Source of the DNA: JAZMZS01 sp045580775
GTDB taxonomy: Bacteria; Bacillota; Clostridia; Oscillospirales; CAG-272
DNA: 5,892 bases
Direction of reading: 5' to 3'
Assembly (NCBI GenBank): GCA_045580775.1
Contig: JAZNOK010000053.1
Coordinates: 1-5,892 of the forward strand
Positions 1 to 5,842 of this stretch are shown here, one piece after another (position 1 is the first letter of the stretch; the number at the start of each line of letters is the position of its first letter). Under the pieces are notes generated by a model. The model worked only from the letters and a program-made list of their open reading frames with translations. It did not search any database and was not told the DNA's origin. A program made the position numbers and the translations under genes.

Positions 1-315
1 CCTGCTGCTTTAACCGCCGTATTTGCAATCGTTACAGCGATTGATATGAACAAAGCCTACGTTCAAATTGACGGCGAAAACATAACGGTTGTAGATTACT
101 ACTTTTTCTCAAAAAAAGAAAAATGTTTTACCATTGATGAAATTAAAACGGCAGAAATTGCACTCGGATATTCATTTGGTGTTCGCGGATATCGCTATAG
201 TATGATGGGATTTTCATACATCGTTTTTAGAAATCCCGATAACAAATATCTTTTCAAAATCATCAATTGCCCCGAAACAAAAGAATATTTCAGCAAATAC
301 TTTCAAATTCAATAA
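1..315 (+). CDS. 3' end of a probable membrane-anchored PH-like domain protein (5' end outside window)
   Basis: The reading frame is open from the first base and stops with TAA at 313-315. The first in-frame ATG is at 46, but the codons before it encode a hydrophobic run (AALTAVFAIVTAID) that looks like the end of a transmembrane helix, so ATG46 is probably internal and the gene begins upstream. After the helix come about 85 residues with alternating short hydrophobic strands (YVQIDGENITVVDYY, CFTIDEIKTAEIA, YIVFRNPDNKYLFKI) and a closing helix (ETKEYFSKYF). This layout resembles the bacterial PH-like domains (bPH_2, YdbT-like) that often follow one or two membrane helices; no catalytic motif is visible. 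The family call is inference from strand pattern, not from a diagnostic motif. The gene is rich in Lys, Phe, Tyr and Ile and visibly AT-richer than the genes to its right. No terminator follows it directly. Function unknown. Confidence 0.6.
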   Translation, partial: PAALTAVFAIVTAIDMNKAYVQIDGENITVVDYYFFSKKEKCFTIDEIKTAEIALGYSFGVRGYRYSMMGFSYIVFRNPDNKYLFKIINCPETKEYFSKYFQIQ

Positions 316-368
316 TACATAATTTTATTTTGCGGCACAGTTCAAAAATCCGACAGACTTTGGATATT

Positions 369-428
369 ATCACGCGCCGGCGTGTATCTTGCCTGCGGCT
401 TGATGATATATACGCCGTCACGCGTGAT
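369..428. repeat. GC-rich imperfect inverted repeat
   Basis: The left arm at 369-387 and the right arm at 408-428 are imperfect reverse complements (ATACACGCCG/GCGTGAT against ATATACGCCG/GCGTGAT, with a 2-base insertion in the right arm), separated by 20 bases. Each arm is also nearly palindromic by itself; TCACGCGTGA at 418-427 is a perfect palindrome. No T-run follows on either strand, so it is not a standard terminator. It stands out as GC-rich in AT-rich surroundings and ends 15 bases before the promoter of the next gene. It could be a remnant of an interspersed palindromic repeat, a MITE-like element, or a regulatory site. Which of these applies cannot be told from the sequence. Confidence 0.5.
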
Positions 429-443
429 TTGGATGCGAAGCTG

Positions 444-472
444 TTGAAATGTTTACAAATTTGTGGTATAAT
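444..472 (+). promoter_or_regulatory. Sigma-A type promoter of the small orphan gene
   Basis: The -35 box is TTGAAA (444-449) and the -10 box is a perfect TATAAT (467-472), with a 17-base spacer and a TG one base upstream of the -10 (extended -10). Transcription would start near 479, giving a leader of about 20 bases. That leader contains only the ribosome binding site AAGGTGG (483-489), nine bases before the ATG at 499. Confidence 0.8.
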
Positions 473-498
473 AAAGCCAAGAAAGGTGGTATACACTT

Positions 499-855
499 AT
501 GAATATTCAAAATTACAAAAATCAATTACAAGAAACTGTCATTGTTCCTATGACTGAATTTATAAACGATTGTGAGGATTGCGGTTTCTCCCAAAAGGAT
601 ATTGCAAAATGTGAGACCTTAATTCTTGAGTATTTGGCTGCACTTGAAAGCATCACAGAGCCTGCAAACAAAGAAATTATGAAACATGTAAAGAAATTGG
701 TTTTAGCTCTTAACAAGCTTAACGAAAAAACCGATTACTGCTTGTTGGAAACTGAAGAACGTGAGTCGATTTGGGAAATTATTCAAAACAGTGCTGTTGA
801 ATGTGGCTTGACCAATCCTGAAGATGACATCACAGAAGAATGGCGAGAGTGGTAA
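499..855 (+). CDS. Small acidic protein of unknown function (118 aa)
   Basis: I do not recognise a named family. The start ATG is well supported: a near-consensus promoter and AAGGTGG at nine bases precede it. The protein is strongly acidic, has no signal peptide or membrane segment, and should be almost all helical, so it is probably a soluble cytoplasmic helical bundle. Visible landmarks are a Cys pair CEDC at residues 25-28 with further Cys at 38, 81 and 102, a conserved-looking core LVLALNKLNEKTDY (67-80), and a C-terminal tail ending EEWREW. The lone Cys residues do not form a convincing metal site. It appears to be a single-gene transcription unit, with the nearest terminator at 1021-1048. 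Small acidic orphans behind their own strong promoter in AT-rich accessory DNA are often immunity or antitoxin-like proteins, but no toxin gene is visible here, so that remains speculation. Confidence 0.75.
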   Translation: MNIQNYKNQLQETVIVPMTEFINDCEDCGFSQKDIAKCETLILEYLAALESITEPANKEIMKHVKKLVLALNKLNEKTDYCLLETEERESIWEIIQNSAVECGLTNPEDDITEEWREW

Positions 856-1020
856 TTACATAGCCTCGTTTGCAAGCATGGTGCTGACAACCCGGAAGAT
901 AGCGGTTACTGTCAACGCCCATCATCACCAAGGGATCAGTGTACCCTTATGGCAAAAATCATGGACTGTTTTTGTACGATAGCCTTGTATGGGTCTATTT
1001 TGTAGTGGTATCACAAGAAA
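856..1020. other. Stretch without a supportable gene (3' untranslated or decayed DNA)
   Basis: Between the small orphan gene and the first terminator I find no open frame with a ribosome binding site, no tRNA-like cloverleaf and no clear repeat. The base composition is intermediate between the AT-rich left segment and the hpt region. It is probably the 3' untranslated part of the upstream transcript, or remains of a decayed gene. Confidence 0.35.
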
Positions 1021-1048
1021 AAAGCCGATGCGAATGCATCGGTTTTTT
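1021..1048 (+). terminator. Rho-independent terminator downstream of the small orphan gene
   Basis: CCGATGC (1025-1031) pairs perfectly with GCATCGG (1036-1042) around a four-base loop. Six T residues (1043-1048) follow. The As and G before the stem can pair with the Ts and lengthen the stem. It ends transcription arriving from the gene at 499-855. Confidence 0.85.
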
Positions 1049-1082
1049 GTTTTGGGAGGAATTTTGCATAGAAGGACTTGAA

Positions 1083-1127
1083 CGCTCGGTAGTGAATGAC
1101 GACCTAAATGGTCGTCAGAGCCGAGCG
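1083..1127. repeat. Two-tier hairpin element, possible interspersed repeat or structured RNA
   Basis: An outer stem pairs CGCTCGG (1083-1089) with CCGAGCG (1121-1127). An inner stem pairs GACGACC (1098-1104) with GGTCGTC (1110-1116) around the five-base loop TAAAT, and a further T-A pair at 1097/1117 extends it. The internal loop is asymmetric, eight or seven bases on the left and three on the right. All 14 paired positions in the two perfect 7-bp stems are Watson-Crick. The element follows one terminator and is followed within six bases by another. It resembles a hairpin unit I associate with intergenic regions of Clostridia, but that recollection is unverified. It could be a repeat, a small RNA, or a folded transcript end. 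Confidence 0.55.
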
Positions 1128-1132
1128 GACCG

Positions 1133-1158
1133 AAGCACGTAGCAAAAGGTGCTTTTTT
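1133..1158 (+). terminator. Second rho-independent terminator upstream of hpt
   Basis: AAGCAC (1133-1138) pairs with GTGCTT (1149-1154) around a ten-base loop, and the T-run reaches 1158 with another T-run just after (1161-1166). The stem is short, so it is weaker than the terminator at 1021-1048. It may form the 3' end of the structured element at 1083-1127. Confidence 0.55.
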
Positions 1159-1176
1159 ACTTTTTTCAAAAAAAGA

Positions 1177-1205
1177 ATGACAAATACAAAATGTTGTGTT
1201 ATAAT
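1177..1205 (+). promoter_or_regulatory. Sigma-A type promoter of hpt
   Basis: The -35 box ATGACA (1177-1182) differs from consensus by one base, the spacer is 17 bases, and the -10 box is a perfect TATAAT (1200-1205) with an extended TG at 1197-1198. Transcription should begin near 1212, leaving a leader of only about 38 bases, too short for a purine riboswitch. The ribosome binding site GGAG (1239-1242) stands seven bases before the start codon. Confidence 0.8.
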
Positions 1206-1249
1206 GTCATAAAAAAACTATATTTGCAAGGGCACAACGGAGAATCAGC

Positions 1250-1804
1250 ATGAACGAATTTCACAATGTCGAGATATACAACAAAGGAATAAAGAGGATA
1301 CTCATCTCAGAGCAAGAGATCAAAGAAGCTATCAAAAAAGCAGCCAAAGAGATCTCTGACTCTTATGACGGCAGGCCTATTCTGCTTGTCAGCATTCTAA
1401 AAGGTGCGTTTGTCTTTTTGGCGGATCTTTGCCGTGAGATAACTGTACCGTGCGAGATCGGATTTATGATAGCGAAAAGTTATCAGGGGACTAACTCCAC
1501 GGGAGTGGTCAAGATAACGATGGACCTCGAGCAGGATGTCAGCCGTTATCATGTGATCATTGTAGAAGATATCGTCGACACCGGAAGAACGCTAAAGGAC
1601 GTAGTAGAGCTGCTCAAGGCAAGAAACCCGATCTCGCTCAAGGTAGTCACTCTGCTCGACAAGCCAAGCAGAAGAAAGGTCGATTTCGAGGCGGACATGT
1701 CCCTGTTCACTATTCCTGATCATTTCGTGATCGGATACGGACTGGACTGCGACGAGTATTACAGAAATCTGCCCTACATAGCAGAGTTCAACACGGAAAT
1801 ATAA
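1250..1804 (+). CDS. hpt: Hypoxanthine(-guanine) phosphoribosyltransferase
   Basis: Hpt is a cytoplasmic purine salvage enzyme. It joins hypoxanthine or guanine to the ribose phosphate of PRPP, giving IMP or GMP and pyrophosphate. At 184 residues it has the normal family length and both ends look complete. The PRPP-binding signature VIIVEDIVDTGRTL lies at residues 102-115, with the two adjacent acidic residues (E106, D107) and the TGRT phosphate loop intact. Upstream are the LKGAFVF loop (50-56), which shapes the pyrophosphate site, and the flexible active-site loop around KSYQGTNSTG (76-85). The C-terminal part carries LLDKPSRRKVDF (135-146), whose first Lys contacts the purine, and IGYGLDCDEYYRNLP (161-175), typical of bacterial Hpt. 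The gene has its own promoter and a terminator right after the stop, so it is monocistronic. It stands tail to tail with a probable nucleoside importer operon. Preference for hypoxanthine against guanine cannot be read from the sequence. Confidence 0.96.
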   Translation: MNEFHNVEIYNKGIKRILISEQEIKEAIKKAAKEISDSYDGRPILLVSILKGAFVFLADLCREITVPCEIGFMIAKSYQGTNSTGVVKITMDLEQDVSRYHVIIVEDIVDTGRTLKDVVELLKARNPISLKVVTLLDKPSRRKVDFEADMSLFTIPDHFVIGYGLDCDEYYRNLPYIAEFNTEI

Positions 1805-1811
1805 CATTACT

Positions 1812-1858
1812 AAAACAGGGGAACAGCCGGCTCATACAGTCGAGACCTCCCCTGTTTT
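1812..1858 (+). terminator. Rho-independent terminator of hpt
   Basis: An 11-bp perfect stem pairs 1812-1822 with 1848-1858, built on CAGGGGA/TCCCCTG plus flanking A-T pairs, and runs into seven or more Ts (1855-1861). The loop is long (25 bases) and contains the small palindrome AGCCGGCT (1825-1832), which can fold as a second hairpin. It starts seven bases after the hpt stop codon. Confidence 0.85.
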
Positions 1859-1957
1859 TTTCATAAATCAGCAAATCGGCAAAAACACCGCGAAGATCGC
1901 TGCAAGCAGCAAGCTTCTTGTTTTTTTACACCTTGGTAACGTTTTTCTCTCCGATTC

Positions 1958-2002
1958 AAAAAGAGCTGAAAAAATTCCGGTCGAGTTTTTTCAGCTCTTT
2001 TT
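1958..2002 (-). terminator. Terminator of the importer operon, possibly bidirectional
   Basis: GAGCTGAAAAAA (1963-1974) pairs perfectly with TTTTTTCAGCTC (1986-1997). Five more A-T pairs at the base extend this to a 17-bp stem around an 11-base loop. On the - strand the hairpin begins 16 bases after the stop of permease 2 and ends in a T-run. The opposite strand also has a T-run, so it may act both ways and separate the convergent hpt and importer transcripts. Confidence 0.85.
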
Positions 2003-2018
2003 TCTTTATAAACATGTG

Positions 2019-3014
2019 TTATCTTTCTTCGCGGAAGTAGTTAACACCGAGAGCAGCCGGAAGGCCGCTTGAGCCCCGTTTGTTCTTTATCGAAGTAACC
2101 ACAAGCACTATAGCAGTTATAACAAACGGCAACGCCTGATATAGCTGTGTGGGAATATCGGCAAGCCAGCCGAGCACTCCGGGGAATGCGGATGCAAGGC
2201 TGCTTCCGGATACACGCAGAGTATTGAAAAATCCGAATATGAATGTACCGACAATGGCCAGCGACGGATTCCAGTTTGCAAATATGACAAGGGCAACCGC
2301 GATCCAGCCGTAACCGTTGATCCAGCAGCTGGAGTTAAAGGAGCCGGACATATTCAGACCCATATAGTAACCGCCGATACCCATAATGCCGCATCCGAGG
2401 CATATATGCAGGTATTTCATGAGATTGACATTCACTCCGACAGAGTCAGCCGATGCGGGGTTTTCTCCTACCGCACGCAGACGCAGTCCTGCCGTGGTAT
2501 GACCCAGATACCACCACATAGCAACAGCTATAGCGATACCGAGATAGACAAGGATGTTATGAGTAAACAGTCCGCGGCCAATGATCGGAATATCACTCAA
2601 AAACGGAATCTCAATATCAGCGAAGCCTGCCTTTATATTTTCGCTGTCGCTCATAGCAGGCCAGCCGGCAGCCTTCAGACCGTTTCCTACAAAGAAGTAT
2701 ATACCAAGGCCGAAGGTCGTCAAGGTCAGACCTGTGATATTTTGGTTTGCCTGAAAAGACACGGTAAGTACCGCAAAAAGCAATCCGCACAATGCACCCA
2801 TCAGAAATGCAACAGCAATACCGACACCAAGGCTGTTCGCGTAGCAGCCGCATATATATCCGAATATAGCACCGACAGCCATAGTACCCTCGACTCCGAG
2901 ATTAAGGCTACCGGACTTTTCCACCACGATCTCTCCTACCGTACCGTAAAGGAGGGGGATATTGAACACAATTATGTTATGAATAAAGGATGTTATTACG
3001 CCTATTTTATCCAT
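2019..3014 (-). CDS. BMP-type nucleoside ABC importer, permease subunit 2 (NupQ/YufQ-like)
   Basis: This 331-residue polytopic membrane protein belongs to the BPD_transp_2 permease family (LivH/RbsC-like) and forms half of the channel of an ABC importer in the cytoplasmic membrane. Hydrophobic segments run through most of the length, about eight to ten helices. The family landmark EKSGSLNLGVEGTMAVGA (residues 32-49) is present, the counterpart of the NIGxEG motif of such permeases. The cytoplasmic segment LRLRAVGENPASADSVGVNV (177-196) should contact the ATPase. NGYGWIAVALVIFANWNP (233-250) is also typical. Its length is close to that of B. subtilis NupQ. The ATG is preceded by AAAGGAG about nine bases away and overlaps the end of permease 1 by eight bases, indicating translational coupling. 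It is the last gene of the operon and is followed by a strong terminator. The substrate is inferred to be a nucleoside; simple sugars are transported by relatives. Confidence 0.92.
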   Translation of the reverse strand: MDKIGVITSFIHNIIVFNIPLLYGTVGEIVVEKSGSLNLGVEGTMAVGAIFGYICGCYANSLGVGIAVAFLMGALCGLLFAVLTVSFQANQNITGLTLTTFGLGIYFFVGNGLKAAGWPAMSDSENIKAGFADIEIPFLSDIPIIGRGLFTHNILVYLGIAIAVAMWWYLGHTTAGLRLRAVGENPASADSVGVNVNLMKYLHICLGCGIMGIGGYYMGLNMSGSFNSSCWINGYGWIAVALVIFANWNPSLAIVGTFIFGFFNTLRVSGSSLASAFPGVLGWLADIPTQLYQALPFVITAIVLVVTSIKNKRGSSGLPAALGVNYFREER

Positions 3015-4119
3015 TTGTCTTTGCTCCTTTCTTCACTACAGCTACCTTAAAGCGGATAAAGAAGTCAGCCGCCAAAACAAGGAACAAAATTATACCCTGA
3101 AGCATATTGGCAAAGCTGGAATCTACCGCAGGAAAGACTGAAGCGGCTATAGTAGAGCCATGCTGAAGCACACATATCAGTGCCGACACCGCAAATATCA
3201 CAGGAGTAGAGAGCTGTGCAAGCCACGCTACGATGATACCCGTCCAACCTACGTCTCCTGTAATAGTGGTAGAGAGCACTCCTGCTGTACCTACCTTGAA
3301 TGCGGCAGCAAGACCGATGAGAGCTGCAGAGAGGAACACCGTGCGAAGGATGATGCTCTTTACCTTCATTCCTGCGTAGTTTGCCGTGCCCATGCTGTCT
3401 CCGACTACACTTATCTCATAGCCATCTTTTGTATGTCTGAGATATACATACACCACAGCACCTACAACAAAAGCCAGAATAACCGCTATATTAAGCTCAA
3501 ACTTCCCTCCCAGCGGTATTGACGGGAATGCTGCATTCTCAGAAAAGCTCTTAAATACCGGGCGGACGGACTCCTCACTCAAAAACAAGTTCCAGTCTGC
3601 CTTTGTCTCTCCGATAAAGTACAGAATATAAAGTGCGATGTAGTTCATCATCAACGTCATTAGGGTCTCGTTTGTTCCGAAGCGTACCTTCAACAGAGCC
3701 GCGATCAGACCGTACACACCCGCTACAGCCATAGCGGAAACGCACATCAGAATCAGCGTTACGGCAGAAGGGAGAGCAGGGCCGAATTTGAGTGCGACAA
3801 AGCCCGATGCGATAGCTCCCATGATAAACTGTCCCTCTCCGCCGATGTTCCAAAAACGCATCTTAAATGCGAGCGACAATGCGACGCTGGTCAAAACAAG
3901 CGGAACAAATTCCTTGAGATAATTGATAAATGTCTTGTATGCTATTCTGTTTCCTACCATTCCCATAGTGAACATACGGTAGTAGTAGTCTATGGGGTTT
4001 ACTCCTATAGCGAGAAGTATGACCGCACCCGCAAACAAAGCGATGAACACAGCCGAAACGTATAGCATGATACGCTTATGCAAAGCACAGCTGTCGCGTT
4101 TTACTATATGAATACCCAT
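3007..4119 (-). CDS. BMP-type nucleoside ABC importer, permease subunit 1 (NupP/YufP-like)
   Basis: This is the larger permease half of the importer, 370 residues from the chosen start, in the cytoplasmic membrane. A short basic N-terminus precedes a first helix at about residues 17-39, followed by further hydrophobic segments near 65-85, 116-142, 158-170, 209-228, 255-274 and 338-356. Family landmarks are FWNIGGEGQF (89-98), NETLMTLMMNY (150-160), the probable ATPase-contact loop VVGDSMGTANYAGM (238-251) and GWTGIIVAWL (291-300). An in-frame ATG two codons earlier (4125) overlaps the ATPase stop as ATGA, but the GAGGG Shine-Dalgarno sequence lies directly against it. The same sequence is about seven bases before the ATG at 4119, so I prefer 4119. 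Either start leaves the gene tightly coupled to the ATPase gene. It is paired with the shorter permease downstream, as in nupP-nupQ of B. subtilis. Confidence 0.92.
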   Translation of the reverse strand: MGIHIVKRDSCALHKRIMLYVSAVFIALFAGAVILLAIGVNPIDYYYRMFTMGMVGNRIAYKTFINYLKEFVPLVLTSVALSLAFKMRFWNIGGEGQFIMGAIASGFVALKFGPALPSAVTLILMCVSAMAVAGVYGLIAALLKVRFGTNETLMTLMMNYIALYILYFIGETKADWNLFLSEESVRPVFKSFSENAAFPSIPLGGKFELNIAVILAFVVGAVVYVYLRHTKDGYEISVVGDSMGTANYAGMKVKSIILRTVFLSAALIGLAAAFKVGTAGVLSTTITGDVGWTGIIVAWLAQLSTPVIFAVSALICVLQHGSTIAASVFPAVDSSFANMLQGIILFLVLAADFFIRFKVAVVKKGAKTNG

Positions 4120-4121
4120 GC

Positions 4122-5705
4122 TCATCCCTCTCTTTCTTCTGTTTTACCAAAGAGCGTATCTTTGGCTATTCCTGCGGTCTTGTCCTCGCTCTTTACTCTG
4201 AGATCCAAAGCACCCGTCATCATAAGGCCAAGCTCTTCCTTTGATGTTTTGTGAGCGTGCACTACACCCATGAGCTTTCCGTGGCAGAGCACGGCTATCT
4301 TGTCGCACAGAGCGATCATAACGTCAAGATCCTCACCTACAAACAGAATGCCTACTCCGTCCTGTTTTTGCTTGTTAAGTATGTTATATATTGCGTATGA
4401 GGAGTTGATATCCAGTCCTCTTACCGGGTATGCCGTAACTATGACGTTCGGACCTGACTTGATCTCTCGTCCGAGCAGTACCTTCTGTACATTTCCTCCC
4501 GAAAGACGTCTCACCGGAGTTTCGGTCGAAGGGGTCACTACTCCGAGTTGCTCTATGACCTGCTCGGCATCTGCCCTTCCTCTCTTTCTGTCTACAAAAG
4601 GTCCCTTTCCCTCTCGATAGCTCTTGAGAAGCATATTATCCGTGATCGACATCGAAGGGGCAAGTCCCATGCCCAGTCTGTCCTCGGGAATAAATGACAT
4701 TGATATTCCCTTCTCGAGGATAGCCTTTGGAGGAAGACCGACTATATTGTCGCCCTTGTGTATCATCTGGCCGGAGCTGATCCGGCGAAGTCCCGCAATG
4801 GCCTCACACAGCTCCTTCTGTCCGCATCCTGCTATACCTGCAACGCCGAGTATCTCGCCGCCTCTGATATAAAAGCTGACATTGTCGATGGCGACAGCTC
4901 CCTCGTCATTTTTTACGGTAAGATCGCGTACCTCAAGAAGCGGCCTTGTCGTCTCGACTGTAGGACGATCGATATTGAGATCTATCTTTCTTCCTACCAT
5001 CCACTCGGTCAGCTCCTGCTCTGTGGTCTGTGCCGTATTGACGGTAGTAATGTACTCACCCTTTCGGAGGATAGCTACTCTGTCGGATATATCCATGACT
5101 TCGTTTAGCTTGTGCGTGATGATGATGATCGCATGTCCCTGTTCTTTCATCCTACGCAGAACCGAAAACAGTTTCTCTATCTCCTGGACCGTCAGCACCG
5201 CTGTCGGCTCATCGAGTATAATGATCTTCGCTCCGTAATAGAGTACCTTGATTATCTCCAGAGTCTGTTTTTCCGAGACGGACATGTTGTATACCTTTTT
5301 CTCGGGGTCTATGTCAAATCCGAACTTCTCGGTGATCTTGTGTATTTCGCTGTATCTTGACTTTTTCAGGACAAATCCCGGGCGTTCCTTTCCCATCCAG
5401 ATATTGTCAGCGGCACTAAATACATCAACAAGCTTGAAATGCTGATGCACCATACCGATACCAAGCTTTTTCGAGTCCTCGGGAGAGTCTATCGAGACCT
5501 CTTTCCCATCTATGTATATGCTGCCGCTGTCGGGCTTGTATATTCCCGAGAGCATGTTCATAAGCGTAGTCTTACCCGAGCCGTTTTCTCCGAGCAATGC
5601 GAGTATCTCGCCCTGACGGACATTGAGATCTACTCCCTTGTTTGCTATGACGCTGCCGAAGGCTTTGGTTATGCCTTTCATCTCAATGGCATACTCATGT
5701 GCCAT
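4122..5705 (-). CDS. BMP-type nucleoside ABC importer, tandem-domain ATPase (NupO/YufO-like)
   Basis: This is the energising subunit, with two fused nucleotide-binding domains (527 residues), as in RbsA, MglA and NupO. Domain 1 is complete: Walker A GENGSGKT (residues 39-46), Q-loop HQHF (87-90), a divergent signature MSVSEKQ (141-147), Walker B IIILDEP (161-167) and the switch His in ITHK (198). Domain 2 is degenerate in the way usual for this family: the P-loop is GIAGCGQK (290-297), the Walker B region VIVTAYPVRGLD (421-432) lacks the catalytic Glu, and the switch His is replaced in VGEDLD (456-461), while the signature LSGGNVQK (401-408) is intact. One of the two ATP sites is therefore probably inactive. 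The start at 5705 has a consensus AAGGAGGGG (5712-5720) six bases away. An upstream in-frame TTG at 5753 lies inside a hairpin and has no ribosome binding site. It ends just ahead of, or overlapping by four bases, the permease 1 gene. Confidence 0.95.
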   Translation of the reverse strand: MAHEYAIEMKGITKAFGSVIANKGVDLNVRQGEILALLGENGSGKTTLMNMLSGIYKPDSGSIYIDGKEVSIDSPEDSKKLGIGMVHQHFKLVDVFSAADNIWMGKERPGFVLKKSRYSEIHKITEKFGFDIDPEKKVYNMSVSEKQTLEIIKVLYYGAKIIILDEPTAVLTVQEIEKLFSVLRRMKEQGHAIIIITHKLNEVMDISDRVAILRKGEYITTVNTAQTTEQELTEWMVGRKIDLNIDRPTVETTRPLLEVRDLTVKNDEGAVAIDNVSFYIRGGEILGVAGIAGCGQKELCEAIAGLRRISSGQMIHKGDNIVGLPPKAILEKGISMSFIPEDRLGMGLAPSMSITDNMLLKSYREGKGPFVDRKRGRADAEQVIEQLGVVTPSTETPVRRLSGGNVQKVLLGREIKSGPNVIVTAYPVRGLDINSSYAIYNILNKQKQDGVGILFVGEDLDVMIALCDKIAVLCHGKLMGVVHAHKTSKEELGLMMTGALDLRVKSEDKTAGIAKDTLFGKTEEREG

Positions 5706-5711
5706 AAATCG

Positions 5712-5720
5712 CCCCTCCTT
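5712..5720 (-). promoter_or_regulatory. Ribosome binding site that fixes the ATPase start
   Basis: On the - strand AAGGAGGGG stands six bases before the ATG at 5705-5703. It decides against the longer reading from TTG 5753, which would add 16 residues of unrelated character (a Cys, Phe and Met-containing stretch then a basic run) in front of the conserved MAHEYAIEMKGITKAFG. Confidence 0.85.
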
Positions 5721-5736
5721 TTTTCTATACATCTCA

Positions 5737-5787
5737 AAAATGCAAGACAACAAGCAAAAGCCATCTTTGTTTGCTGTCTTGCATTTT
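5737..5787 (-). terminator. Intra-operon terminator-like hairpin between the binding-protein and ATPase genes
   Basis: The arms 5737-5758 and 5766-5787 pair over 22 positions with two imperfections, around a seven-base loop. Read on the - strand, the hairpin ends in ATTTTTG (five Ts), which fits a weak or leaky rho-independent terminator. It lies within the 137 bases between the binding-protein stop and the ATPase start. No new promoter is obvious between it and the ATPase, so the downstream genes probably depend on read-through. This would keep the binding protein in excess over the membrane complex, which is common for ABC importers. Confidence 0.7.
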
Positions 5788-5797
5788 CAAGAGGCCC

Positions 5798-5825
5798 GGG
5801 CAAGGCGGCATTCGCCGCCTTGCCC
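5798..5825 (-). repeat. GC-rich perfect hairpin after the binding-protein gene
   Basis: A 12-bp perfect stem pairs GGGCAAGGCGGC (5798-5809) with GCCGCCTTGCCC (5814-5825) around a four-base loop. No T-run follows on the - strand, so alone it should not terminate. It begins 17 bases after the binding-protein stop codon and directly precedes the terminator-like hairpin. A likely role is protection of the 3' end of the binding-protein mRNA from exonucleases; an interspersed palindromic repeat is the alternative. Confidence 0.65.
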
Positions 5826-5842
5826 TTTCCTCACTCTATAAA

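Noticed and set aside
290..496. Open frame on the - strand across the inverted repeat
   Set aside because: The Arg/Ser-rich translation arises from the palindromic repeat; no ribosome binding site and no family resemblance. A remnant of a decayed gene on this strand cannot be excluded but is not supported.
267..557. Open frame on the + strand overlapping the end of the first gene and the start of the small orphan gene
   Set aside because: It runs through the inverted repeat and the promoter, lacks a ribosome binding site, and conflicts with two better supported genes.
939..1142. Open frame of 67 codons on the + strand
   Set aside because: It has no ribosome binding site, and reads straight through a clear terminator and the hairpin element, whose translation gives a low-complexity charged tail. 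Not a gene.
1206..1249. Purine riboswitch in the hpt leader
   Set aside because: The leader is about 38 bases, too short for the three-stem purine aptamer, and no such stems are present.
1895..1927. Possible additional terminator (CAAGC...GCTTCTTG followed by seven Ts)
   Set aside because: The pairing needs a bulge and leaves only four to six base pairs; the good hpt terminator is already at 1812-1858.
2406..3050. Long + strand open frame of 214 codons opposite permease 2
   Set aside because: It is the antisense shadow of a strongly supported permease; its translation is rich in His, Ser and Arg without domain character.
5706..5753. Extended ATPase start at TTG 5753 or ATG 5732
   Set aside because: Both lie at or in the intra-operon hairpin and lack a ribosome binding site, whereas ATG 5705 has a consensus site and begins the conserved domain.
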